Assembly: GCA_038205115.1 (NCBI GenBank)
Contig: JBBRCE010000046.1
Location: forward strand, 1 to 40,759
DNA: 40,759 nucleotides
DNA from: JBBRCE01 sp038205115
GTDB lineage: Bacteria > Planctomycetota > Planctomycetia > Pirellulales > JBBRCE01
Direction of reading: 5' to 3'
Position 1 is the first letter of the stretch. Each line of letters begins with the position of its first letter. Both the position numbers and the translations under genes were made by a program. This document shows, piece after piece, positions 8,776-16,587 of the stretch. Under the pieces are notes generated by a model, which saw only the letters and a list, made by a program, of their open reading frames with translations, searched no databases and was not told where the DNA came from.

Positions 8776-9522
8776 TCAGTGACCGATCGTCAGGGGGCTG
8801 CGGTGGCTCAAATCTTGAATTTCGATTCGCTGAATATGGCCATCGTCCATGTAAGCAATTCGATCGCCGAATTCGAACACGCGGCTGTCGTGCGTGACGA
8901 CAACCACGGCTCGGTTGGCTTGCATGGCGATCTCGCGGAGTAATTCCATAATTAACTGGCCGTTGCGTGCATCCAGTGCGGAAGTCGGTTCGTCGCAGAC
9001 CAGCAGCGAAGGTTCGTGCATCAGCGCCCGCGCAATTGCCACGCGCTGTTGTTGCCCGCCCGATAAGTTTTGCGGCAGAGAATTGATACGATCGCCCATC
9101 CCGATGCTGGCCAGAACTTCCGCGCCGCGTTGCACGGCCGCGCGTCGGGGCATGCCGAGAATAATGCCTGGCACCGCGACGTTTTCGGCCGCGCTCAAGG
9201 CCGGCAAAAGGTTGAACTGCTGAAAGACGAAGCCGATATTCCGACCGCGAAAAGCCACTTTCTGTGCGTTCGACAGGCGACTCAAATCAGTGCCAACCAC
9301 GGCCACAGTTCCTTCGCTGGGCTCAAGAATGCCGGCGATCACGGAAAGCAGCGTGGTCTTTCCACATCCGCTGGGACCGACGAGTAACGACAGTTCGCCC
9401 ATCGGCACGTCCAAGTCAACGCCGCGCAGCGCCATCACCGCGTTGTTGCCGCGACCGTAGACTTTTGTCACGCCGCGACAACTTACGGCCAGGCGATCCG
9501 AATTGAGATACACGTCAGACAT
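8776..9522 (-). CDS. ABC transporter ATP-binding protein (DevA/LolD-like)
   Basis: The cytoplasmic ATPase of the exporter, 248 aa. Walker A is GPSGCGKTT (49-57) and the Q-loop is FVFQQFNLLPALSAAENV. The signature is LSGGQQQR (153-160), Walker B is LLVCDEPTSALD with D177/E178, and the H-loop is VVVTHDSRVFEFGD. These features place it in the MacB/LolD/DevA branch that partners FtsX-type permeases. It begins 22 bases after the permease stop, consistent with co-transcription. All catalytic motifs are intact. Confidence 0.94.
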   Translation of the reverse strand: MSDVYLNSDRLAVSCRGVTKVYGRGNNAVMALRGVDLDVPMGELSLLVGPSGCGKTTLLSVIAGILEPSEGTVAVVGTDLSRLSNAQKVAFRGRNIGFVFQQFNLLPALSAAENVAVPGIILGMPRRAAVQRGAEVLASIGMGDRINSLPQNLSGGQQQRVAIARALMHEPSLLVCDEPTSALDARNGQLIMELLREIAMQANRAVVVVTHDSRVFEFGDRIAYMDDGHIQRIEIQDLSHRSPLTIGH

Positions 9523-9544
9523 GGTTTGCCATCAATACTTACGA

Positions 9545-10684
9545 TTAGCCCTTGAACACGATTGCCGGATCGACGACGAGCGCTTTGCGGACGCAAACCA
9601 GACTGGTGAGCAAAATCATCACCAGCACAGCCACCGCGGTGCCAAGCGGCACCGGCCACCACATATAAAACGCCAATTTCGACGCGCCTTGCATCTTATA
9701 GCCAAACCAAGCCGCGGTGCCGATCCCTAACCCGTAACCGATCAAGCCGACTTGGATGGCCTGAAACAACACCATGCCCATGATGCGAATGTTACTGGCG
9801 CCCATGGCTTTGAGCGCGCCGAACTGCTTGAGATTCTCAACCGTAAACAAATAAAACGTCTGTCCGGCGATGGCTGTGCCCACGATGAAACCGAGCAGCA
9901 CGGTAATAAAAAAATTGACGGGAATTCCGGTCTTTTCCATGAAATACCAGAGCGTCATGCTCATGAACTTTTCTCGCGTATGTGCGCCGAGACCGGTTTG
10001 TTCATGAATCCGCCGGCAGACTTCTTCGCTGGACAAACCGGGTTCGCCTTGCGCCAAGATGAACGACATCACCTTGCGCTCCGACGGCGCAAACAATGTC
10101 GCTTGGCTGTAACGTGTGTAGACGATTGGAAATGTTTGAAATGTCCTCGAAGCCTCGCACACGCCAACCAGCACGCCGCGTCGGTCGTTCATTTCGAACA
10201 CCCGGCCAATCTGATACGTCTTATCTTTGGGCCACAATTGCTTGTAGCCAGCGTCGTCCATGATGATGGCATCGGGCTGCAGCAGGTCGCTGAGCGAACC
10301 CGCCAGAATCTTTCGCGGCGCGCCGACCAAAGTCGAATCGTCCAGGCCGAGCAGAATGACTTGCTGATAATTGCCGTCATCCAGCCGAGCACGGGCCAGG
10401 CCTTTGTAAAAGCGTACGGCCCAATCGACGCCCTGCACACCGCGGACGCGGTACAGATCGTTTTCCGACATCGGCTTCAAGTCGTCGATAAACTGCACGT
10501 TGGCGTCCATCACCCAAATGCTGACGCCTTGGACGTCTTGAATCTGGCTGGTTGTGAGCAACATCAGGCCGCAAAAAATCGACGCCTGCTGAGCAATGAG
10601 CAGCGACGCAAACGCCACACCGAGCACGATGCCCAGGTATTTGGCCGGATTTCCAATCAACATTCGCCAGGCGATCCAGTTCAC
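9545..10684 (-). CDS. FtsX/DevC-like ABC transporter permease
   Basis: A 379-aa inner-membrane permease with the MacB/FtsX topology. One N-terminal transmembrane helix (about 15-40) is followed by a large periplasmic domain (about 45-245). Three C-terminal helices lie at about 250-280, 300-330 and 345-372. The pattern matches DevC of cyanobacterial DevBCA exporters and related type VII ABC systems. Its start codon overlaps the stop of the upstream TetR gene (bases 10681-10684), so regulator and transporter are translationally coupled. The substrate cannot be inferred from sequence. Envelope lipids, glycolipids or toxic compounds are known cargoes of relatives. Confidence 0.88.
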   Translation of the reverse strand: MNWIAWRMLIGNPAKYLGIVLGVAFASLLIAQQASIFCGLMLLTTSQIQDVQGVSIWVMDANVQFIDDLKPMSENDLYRVRGVQGVDWAVRFYKGLARARLDDGNYQQVILLGLDDSTLVGAPRKILAGSLSDLLQPDAIIMDDAGYKQLWPKDKTYQIGRVFEMNDRRGVLVGVCEASRTFQTFPIVYTRYSQATLFAPSERKVMSFILAQGEPGLSSEEVCRRIHEQTGLGAHTREKFMSMTLWYFMEKTGIPVNFFITVLLGFIVGTAIAGQTFYLFTVENLKQFGALKAMGASNIRIMGMVLFQAIQVGLIGYGLGIGTAAWFGYKMQGASKLAFYMWWPVPLGTAVAVLVMILLTSLVCVRKALVVDPAIVFKG

Positions 10685-11367
10685 GGCTTGGCCTCCACAG
10701 GTATCGCTCCGACGGCGGTTTGCAATTTTGCCGACGCCGCTTTCGAGCCCAGGGCAGCAAGTGTGAACTGGGTGATGTGCTCGGCGAGCGCCTCGAGGGT
10801 AAACCGCGATTGCTCAACGGGACCAACCAATAACTCAACGATCGGTTTGGCCACGCGATAATGTAGACATTGGCCTATCACGCTAAAACCAATCATCTGA
10901 CGGCGGGCCAGCGGTACGTCGATGGGCAGTAATTCGTCCAAAATCTTTTGCAACTGCTCAAAGTGCGGCCTGAAAAAGTCGCGCACCAACTCCGCGCAGG
11001 CGGCTGTCGGCTTCAGCAACTCGCGCATCATCAACTGTTGATGCCACGATGGGCTATCTGAGCCGAGCATCCTTTGCAGCATGGTTGAAACGAAGCCGTG
11101 CAACTTGACTCCGGCGGGAGTGCCGGTCGGCCACGCCGGAAGCGGAACTTCTTCGGCACGCAAGCAGTGTGCGCGTTTGACGGACTCAATGTACAGCCGT
11201 TCTTTATCGCGAAAGTGATAGTTGATGGCTGCCAAATTGACTTCCGCCGCCTGGCAAATTTCGCGGACCGTGGCGTCCTGGAAGCCCTTCTCAGCAAAAA
11301 CAGCGCCGGCAGCGGCCAGCAATCGTTCGCGAGTGTGTTCGACGGTCGCCAAAGGAGACACCATCAT
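10681..11367 (-). CDS. TetR-family regulator with a CecR/DUF1956-like C-terminus
   Basis: The N-terminal TetR helix-turn-helix is clear: RERLLAAAGAVFAEKGFQ, then ATVREICQAAEVNLAAINYHF, the canonical recognition segment. The C-terminal ligand domain resembles the CecR (YbiH) group, whose E. coli member controls a HlyD-ABC exporter. The open frame extends upstream to 11442. I choose the ATG pair at 11367/11364 (MMVSPLATVEHT), which gives about 228 aa, the usual TetR size. No Shine-Dalgarno is evident. The gene overlaps the permease start by four bases, so it probably represses its own four-gene exporter operon; that is inference from context. Confidence 0.88.
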   Translation of the reverse strand: MMVSPLATVEHTRERLLAAAGAVFAEKGFQDATVREICQAAEVNLAAINYHFRDKERLYIESVKRAHCLRAEEVPLPAWPTGTPAGVKLHGFVSTMLQRMLGSDSPSWHQQLMMRELLKPTAACAELVRDFFRPHFEQLQKILDELLPIDVPLARRQMIGFSVIGQCLHYRVAKPIVELLVGPVEQSRFTLEALAEHITQFTLAALGSKAASAKLQTAVGAIPVEAKP

Positions 11368-11540
11368 TCGGGCGTTTAAAACATGCGTATGAAACAATTG
11401 TATGCCGCATTGCCCGATTTGCCAAGGCCGAATTTTTCCCATTTCGCTTGCAAACGATGCGGATTCAATAGATTCTAGGGGATTGAATTGCTCGCAGCGC
11501 GAGTGCCCAGCAGTTTTTTCGATCCGAGAATCATTTCAGC
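11368..11540. other. Divergent intergenic region between the TetR operon and the ROK gene
   Basis: This 173-base region must carry the promoters of both transcription units. Direct GTATG repeats occur at about 11386 and 11400 just upstream of the TetR gene. They could be part of an operator, but I find no convincing palindrome. No clear -35/-10 pair was identified. Confidence 0.35.
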
Positions 11541-12659
11541 GTGAACATCCTCGATGACTCCCAGCGGGCGATGGTGCGGAGTTTGTGGCTCGAAGGTCCG
11601 CTTAGTCGGTCCGAACTCTACCGTCGACTGGAGATGACCCCCAACGCGGTTGGGTCTGTGGCCGAAGGTCTAATTGGCCAGGGCGTGATTCGTGAATGCC
11701 AACCGGAGCCTTCTCGCGGTGGCCGTCCACGCGTACCGCTGGAAATCGACCCCCATTCGCGCCATGTATTAGGGATTTCGATCCGGCCCGGGCAAGTTGA
11801 AGCCGCGCGGCTCGGCCTGAATGGACAACTCATTGGCGAAACAATCCACGCCACGGTCGGCAAGCCAGGGCAAATGATTGCCCAGGCGTGTGAACTAATG
11901 CAAAAACTCATCAACCCGCAGACATTCGCCATTGGCGTCTGCGTACCAGGCTTTGTCGACCTCGAACAGCACGAAATTCTGTTTAGTTCCGCCACGCCTG
12001 GGCTGGGAGCGGTGAGCCTCAAAGAGCTGTTTCAGGAATCCAATGGTCTAAGAATTACGCTTGAGAATGACATGCATGCCGCCGGCGCGCGATGGATGCT
12101 GACCAGTCGGGCGACCGAGTCACAGGACATCTTGTTGGTGGGTTTTGATGACGGCGAGTTGGGCGCAACATTGCTGATTGGTGGGCGTGCAAATCGCGGG
12201 TGCGTCAATTCCGCCAATGAACTTGGACATACTCGCTTTTTCGTTCCGACTAAACTGTGCTACTGCGGGCAGACCGGATGCCTCGAACGAATTTTCAGTT
12301 CGGAGTTCCTGCATGCGTTGAACAGCAACGGCCATCCGCAGTCCGACACTCTCGCCCAGCGGATCGAGGCGTTCGACGGACAGGATCCCGCGATACTTGA
12401 GATCATCCGCTATTTGGCGATGGGACTCGCTAACGCCACGAATTTCGTTCGCCCCAGCCATTTGGTGTTGGCCAGCGAATTAACGCGGCACACGGCTTTT
12501 GCGGAACTGCTGGTGCATTCCACCCGACAATTGTTACTCACAGAACTTGCCCATCGGGTGAACATCAGTGTCTGGGATCAGTTGGTGGCTAGCTCAGCGG
12601 AAACGGCCGGTTGGCTCGCACTCGCAGGGCTCTACACGTTTGGCTGGAGTTCGCCTTAA
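11541..12659 (+). CDS. ROK-family transcriptional regulator/sugar kinase-like protein
   Basis: A 372-aa ROK protein with an N-terminal winged helix (about 8-55, SRSELYRRLEMTPNAVGSV) and a wing followed by SRGGRPR. This architecture is typical of NagC/Mlc/XylR repressors rather than ROK kinases without HTH. The sugar-kinase fold follows, with GVCVPGFVDLEQHEILFSSATPG and ENDMHAAG. The ROK zinc site is H230 with C240, C242 and C247 in CYCGQTGCLE. The start is GTG 11541; the next in-frame ATG (11571) would cut into the HTH. The gene lies 82 bases upstream of a penicillin-binding protein gene on the same strand. That could suggest control by a cell-wall sugar, but this is speculative. Confidence 0.88.
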   Translation: MNILDDSQRAMVRSLWLEGPLSRSELYRRLEMTPNAVGSVAEGLIGQGVIRECQPEPSRGGRPRVPLEIDPHSRHVLGISIRPGQVEAARLGLNGQLIGETIHATVGKPGQMIAQACELMQKLINPQTFAIGVCVPGFVDLEQHEILFSSATPGLGAVSLKELFQESNGLRITLENDMHAAGARWMLTSRATESQDILLVGFDDGELGATLLIGGRANRGCVNSANELGHTRFFVPTKLCYCGQTGCLERIFSSEFLHALNSNGHPQSDTLAQRIEAFDGQDPAILEIIRYLAMGLANATNFVRPSHLVLASELTRHTAFAELLVHSTRQLLLTELAHRVNISVWDQLVASSAETAGWLALAGLYTFGWSSP

Positions 12660-12740
12660 ACGCTCGACGGGCGGGCATTTGGCCTGATGCGTGACTGGCA
12701 GACTGGCAATCTCACACGTTGATCCAAGGATGGAAAACAT

Positions 12741-14747
12741 TTGGTCCAAACCGAACCGGCCATCGATTGGCGACGTGGACCGCGCGACGCACCCGCCGCC
12801 GCGCGCGGGCGATTGCCGTGGCTGCTCGCCGCGTTTGCTTTCGGCGCCGCCGTCATCATTGCACGGCTCGTACAATTAGAAACAGCCACGGGCGCGGCCT
12901 TTCGGGCGGTCGCGGCGCAACCGATCTTTCGCGAGCGCGCCATTCCGGCCGATCGAGGTCGGATTTTGAGCCGCGAAGGATCCGTCCTGGCCGAAGATCA
13001 ATCCGCGATTGGCCTGAACCTCGCCTATCGCTGGTTGCAAAACCCGCCCTCACCAGTCTGGTTGCGGTCGCAAGCAAAGGCGCGTTTGCCGCGATCGGAA
13101 CGTAGCCAACTCCCTCGACTGCTCGCGGCCGAACAACAGATTCTCGAAACGCGACGCCATCTGCATCAGCAGTTGGCGCAACTTGCTGGACTCAATGACG
13201 AGCAATGGCAGCGTCGTTTGCGGACTATCCAGCAGCGCGTCGAGCTGATTTCGCGGCATGTCAACGCCCGTCGTCAGGCGGAAGGCGGCGAGCCTGTCAC
13301 CGTGGCCGAAGAATTGCGAGAGCATTGGATTTGCGATCTCAATGCGGAAACCGCTCGGGCCATGGCCGTTCATATCGAGCAATTTCCGGGCGCAAAATTG
13401 ATCGAACACCGCAATCGCGTTTATCCGCAGCAGTCGCTCGCCGCGGCAGTCGTCGGTTACACGAGCCGCGTGAATGCCGTTGAATTGCTGGCCAATCCGC
13501 AACTCACGGCCGACGATCGCGTCGGACGTTATGGCGTTGAAGTTCAGAATCATTCGGCCTTGGCTGGAGCACCAGGGTTACTTCGCGAACAACTCGATCA
13601 TGGCGGCGCTTCGCTGGCTTCAACCGTAATTCGGCAGCCGCGCGCCGGCGACGAATTGCAGTTGACCATCGACGTCCACTTGCAACGTCAGGCAGAAATG
13701 TGGCTCGACGCGGCGGTTTCTGGCCAACTCGGCGTCAAGAACTTGGGATCGAACCTGCCCGTCGGTGGCGCGGCGGTTGTTATGGATGTGGCAACCGGCG
13801 AGCTGTTGGTACTGGCTTCAAGTCCGCGATTCGATCCCAATTGGTTCAGCGGCGATGATTCCACGCAGGCGTCCGAGGCGCTGCGCGATCCCGCTCGACC
13901 GTTGTGGAATCGCGCGGTGCAGATGGCGCTGCCACCCGGCTCGGTTTTTAAAACGCTGACTGCCATCGCTCTACTGGAAGAGCATGTCGTGCAACCGAAC
14001 GACGTCGTCACCTGTCGCGGCTATTTACATCAACCCGATCAATTGCGTTGCGCGATTTTCCGCCGCCAGGGAATTGGCCACGGCGATGTCAATTTGTCCG
14101 ACGCACTGATGCAAAGCTGCAACGTGTTTTTCTTTCATTTTGCCGAGCAAACTGGTCCCGGGCCGTTGGTGCGATGGGCGGATCGTTTGGGATTTGGCAA
14201 ACGCACCGGTATCGACTTGCCGGGAGAGTCGAGCGGCACGGTGCCGGCTGCGATGCAGGACGAAATTCAATCGCCGGCCGCACGTTCGCAAGCCACGATG
14301 CTGGCAATTGGGCAGGGACAATTGACGGCTACGCCACTGCAGGTGGCGCGGTTGATGGCCGCGTTGGCCAGCGGAGGCAAATTGCCCACGCCACACGTTG
14401 TTGAGCAGCCGGCTGCGCCAGCGTCACCCGTCGTGCCGATTTCGCCTTCGACGTTGCGCGCGGTCCGTCAGGGATTGGAACGAGTCGTGTCCGATCCGCG
14501 CGGCACGGCGCACGCCACGGTGCAAATGGACGAACTCAGCGTCGCCGGCAAGACAGGCACCGCGGAGACTGGTGGCGGCCTGCCCGATCACGCCTGGTTT
14601 GCAGGGTATGCGCCGGCCGCTGCCCCTACGGTTGCCATTGTGGTTGTGCTGGAACACGGCGGTTCGGGCGGCGAAGCGGCAGGCCCGGTCGCCAAGCAAA
14701 TCTTGCAAGCGATGCAGCAGCGCGGTTACTTTGGGCCGGCGCCGTAA
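12741..14747 (+). CDS. Class B penicillin-binding protein (PBP2-type transpeptidase)
   Basis: A D,D-transpeptidase that cross-links peptidoglycan during growth, anchored by one N-terminal helix (about 28-45) with the catalytic domain in the periplasm. Class B motifs are intact: S401-V-F-K404 (the active serine), S459-C-N461 and K604-T-G606. The N-terminal dimerisation domain starts with IPADRGRILSREGSVLAED, typical of PBP2/PBP3. A helical, Gln/Arg-rich stretch at about 110-190 is longer than in E. coli PBP2. The start is TTG 12741, supported by AAGGA at 12726-12730. There is no rodA or mreC neighbour. Length is 668 aa. An intact class B PBP fits the now accepted presence of peptidoglycan in Planctomycetes. 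Confidence 0.9.
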   Translation: MVQTEPAIDWRRGPRDAPAAARGRLPWLLAAFAFGAAVIIARLVQLETATGAAFRAVAAQPIFRERAIPADRGRILSREGSVLAEDQSAIGLNLAYRWLQNPPSPVWLRSQAKARLPRSERSQLPRLLAAEQQILETRRHLHQQLAQLAGLNDEQWQRRLRTIQQRVELISRHVNARRQAEGGEPVTVAEELREHWICDLNAETARAMAVHIEQFPGAKLIEHRNRVYPQQSLAAAVVGYTSRVNAVELLANPQLTADDRVGRYGVEVQNHSALAGAPGLLREQLDHGGASLASTVIRQPRAGDELQLTIDVHLQRQAEMWLDAAVSGQLGVKNLGSNLPVGGAAVVMDVATGELLVLASSPRFDPNWFSGDDSTQASEALRDPARPLWNRAVQMALPPGSVFKTLTAIALLEEHVVQPNDVVTCRGYLHQPDQLRCAIFRRQGIGHGDVNLSDALMQSCNVFFFHFAEQTGPGPLVRWADRLGFGKRTGIDLPGESSGTVPAAMQDEIQSPAARSQATMLAIGQGQLTATPLQVARLMAALASGGKLPTPHVVEQPAAPASPVVPISPSTLRAVRQGLERVVSDPRGTAHATVQMDELSVAGKTGTAETGGGLPDHAWFAGYAPAAAPTVAIVVVLEHGGSGGEAAGPVAKQILQAMQQRGYFGPAP

Positions 14748-15064
14748 AAGCTGTCATGAATTATCGGCGCAGCAGATCGCGACACGAGATCGGGATCCAG
14801 TCGCGCCAGGCAGAATGAATTGCTGGCTCAGATCGGCCAACTGGCGGAAGCAAGGCTCGTCATTCGGCTGGCTGCAAGATGGCCACGAACTGATCGTCGG
14901 CCCTTGGACTCGGCCGATTCCGCTCGCACCTATCCGATCAACAGGGCCAATTAGCCTCGGATCTCGCGCAGTTTGAGGTGCCCGCGTGGGCAGCAGCCAG
15001 ACTGTTGGTACTGGCTGTGAATTTTGAGCTCTGAGTTCGATATTGCGCCGCACTTCGGCCAACG
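14748..15064. other. Convergent intergenic region
   Basis: A 317-base spacer between the PBP and peptidyl-prolyl isomerase genes. The open frames that cross it are extensions of shadow frames with no recognisable protein. I found no T-run terminator and no RNA gene. Confidence 0.5.
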
Positions 15065-16468
15065 TTATTGGTCTTCGTCTTTGATGTTCAAGATTTTGGC
15101 GAGTCCACCTTTTTCGTCGTACATGGTCCAAACGTCGGTTTTGGCTCTGACCTTGGTTAAGAACTCTTTGACTTGCTTTTTATAACTTTCTTCTTCCAGC
15201 TTCTTACGAATGTCTTTTTGCACTTCTTCAAAGGGCGTTTGTCCCGCATCTTTCCGTTCGATCACGCGGACGATGTGAAAACCGCGATCGCTTTCAATAA
15301 TGGGACTCATGCTGCCGACAGGCAATGAAAATAGCGCAGCGTCGATTGCTTCGCTGGCCAGACTGCCGCGACTATTCCAATCGTGATATCCGCCTTCACC
15401 GGCGGTGGTTCCTTGCGAGCCCCGTTTGGCCACTTCGGCAAAGTTGGTTCCGTGTAAGACCTCATTACCGAGAGCGGCCGCGGCAGCAAACGCTTGCGGT
15501 TTGTCGGGAAAGTTTGCGTTTTCGACCATGATCTCTTCCCACCGCACTTTGGCCGGAAATTGATAATCGGCGATGTGTTTGCGGTAGTACTCGGTCATTT
15601 GCAAAACGGGAATTTCCTTTTTTCGATTGATCGCCTGCTGACCCCATTGTTGCGAGATCGAGCGGTCGACAAACGCGCGTTTTTGCGCGGCCAACGACGT
15701 CCCACGTGCGTTGAGTTTTACTTCCAAATCTTTGGTCGTTTCCACGCCTTCATCTTTGAGTAGTTTGGGGAGCGAGGTTTTTTCGAATTGTTCCAGCACC
15801 TGCGCTTCGATCTTGGGAAACGCCTCCTTCGGAATGGTGCGGCGCGCATCGCAAACGATCTGCTTCTCTTGAATCATCATGTAGAGTTGCTGCGGAAACA
15901 GGAGTTCGCGCGCTTCAGCCCACTGCTCAGGCGGAACCTTCTTGGTCACGATGTACTCGTTGACTTTGGCCATCACGTCGCCTGCCAGAATGATTTCGTT
16001 GCCCACCCGCGCCGCTTGTCGCCCCGCTTCGTAGGCCTGCGGCTGCAGGGACGCGTTGGTTTGTAATGGCGCGACGGTTTGCTGCTGCGGCGCCGTTCGA
16101 TTGGCCATGTAATTAATTGGACCAGGCTGCGCGACCGGTGCCGGTCCCAGCGGACTCGGCGCTGCGGCAACGGGCGCTAAGGTTTGTCCCGTTGCGCCGC
16201 CGGGCACAGCGGCATTAGCTTGATCCAGCGGATAGCGCGCGCCCTGCACCGGACCGCCTTGAGCGGGCGGAAGCTGATTGTTGCCGCCCGGCCAACTGCT
16301 GGGTCGCTGCGGCGACGTCGGACCGGCAGGCATTTCGAACGAACCGCCCGTCCGCGGCATCATATCTGGCGATTGCGCGTAGCCGCTCGAAGGGCAACAC
16401 AGACCGATCGCCAGCAAAGTGCTTGACGCGGCGGACAACAGGCGAGTTTTGAAGCGTTTCACGTTCAT
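15065..16468 (-). CDS. Exported parvulin-type peptidyl-prolyl cis-trans isomerase (PpiC/SurA-like)
   Basis: A 467-aa envelope folding factor. The N-terminus is a signal peptide (KRFKTRLLSAASSTLLAIGLCC to GYAQS, cleavage near residue 31). A low-complexity Pro/Gly/Gln-rich linker follows (about 33-130). A helical chaperone-like region spans about 145-300. A PpiC rotamase domain spans about 308-405, with GEGGYHDWNSRGSLASEAIDAALFSLPVGSMSPIIESDRGFHIVRV split across its core. A helical tail ends the protein. It probably isomerises X-Pro bonds of exported or outer-membrane proteins. It lies 119 bases downstream of mfd on the same strand, which may or may not reflect co-transcription. Confidence 0.9.
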   Translation of the reverse strand: MNVKRFKTRLLSAASSTLLAIGLCCPSSGYAQSPDMMPRTGGSFEMPAGPTSPQRPSSWPGGNNQLPPAQGGPVQGARYPLDQANAAVPGGATGQTLAPVAAAPSPLGPAPVAQPGPINYMANRTAPQQQTVAPLQTNASLQPQAYEAGRQAARVGNEIILAGDVMAKVNEYIVTKKVPPEQWAEARELLFPQQLYMMIQEKQIVCDARRTIPKEAFPKIEAQVLEQFEKTSLPKLLKDEGVETTKDLEVKLNARGTSLAAQKRAFVDRSISQQWGQQAINRKKEIPVLQMTEYYRKHIADYQFPAKVRWEEIMVENANFPDKPQAFAAAAALGNEVLHGTNFAEVAKRGSQGTTAGEGGYHDWNSRGSLASEAIDAALFSLPVGSMSPIIESDRGFHIVRVIERKDAGQTPFEEVQKDIRKKLEEESYKKQVKEFLTKVRAKTDVWTMYDEKGGLAKILNIKDEDQ

Positions 16469-16587
16469 CGCAGTTCGGAAGAAAGTCGAATGGGATGTGC
16501 TAGCAGGACGCTGCTGCGCCCGGCCGCGGTACGCGCAGAATTTGCAAACAACCGCGTTTTTGTGCGCGGCGGATTGTACGCAGGCTG

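Noticed and set aside
16550..16572. CCGCG-TTTTTGTG-CGCGG hairpin between mfd and the isomerase gene
   Set aside because: Only five base pairs and no proper T-run in either direction; too weak to call a terminator.
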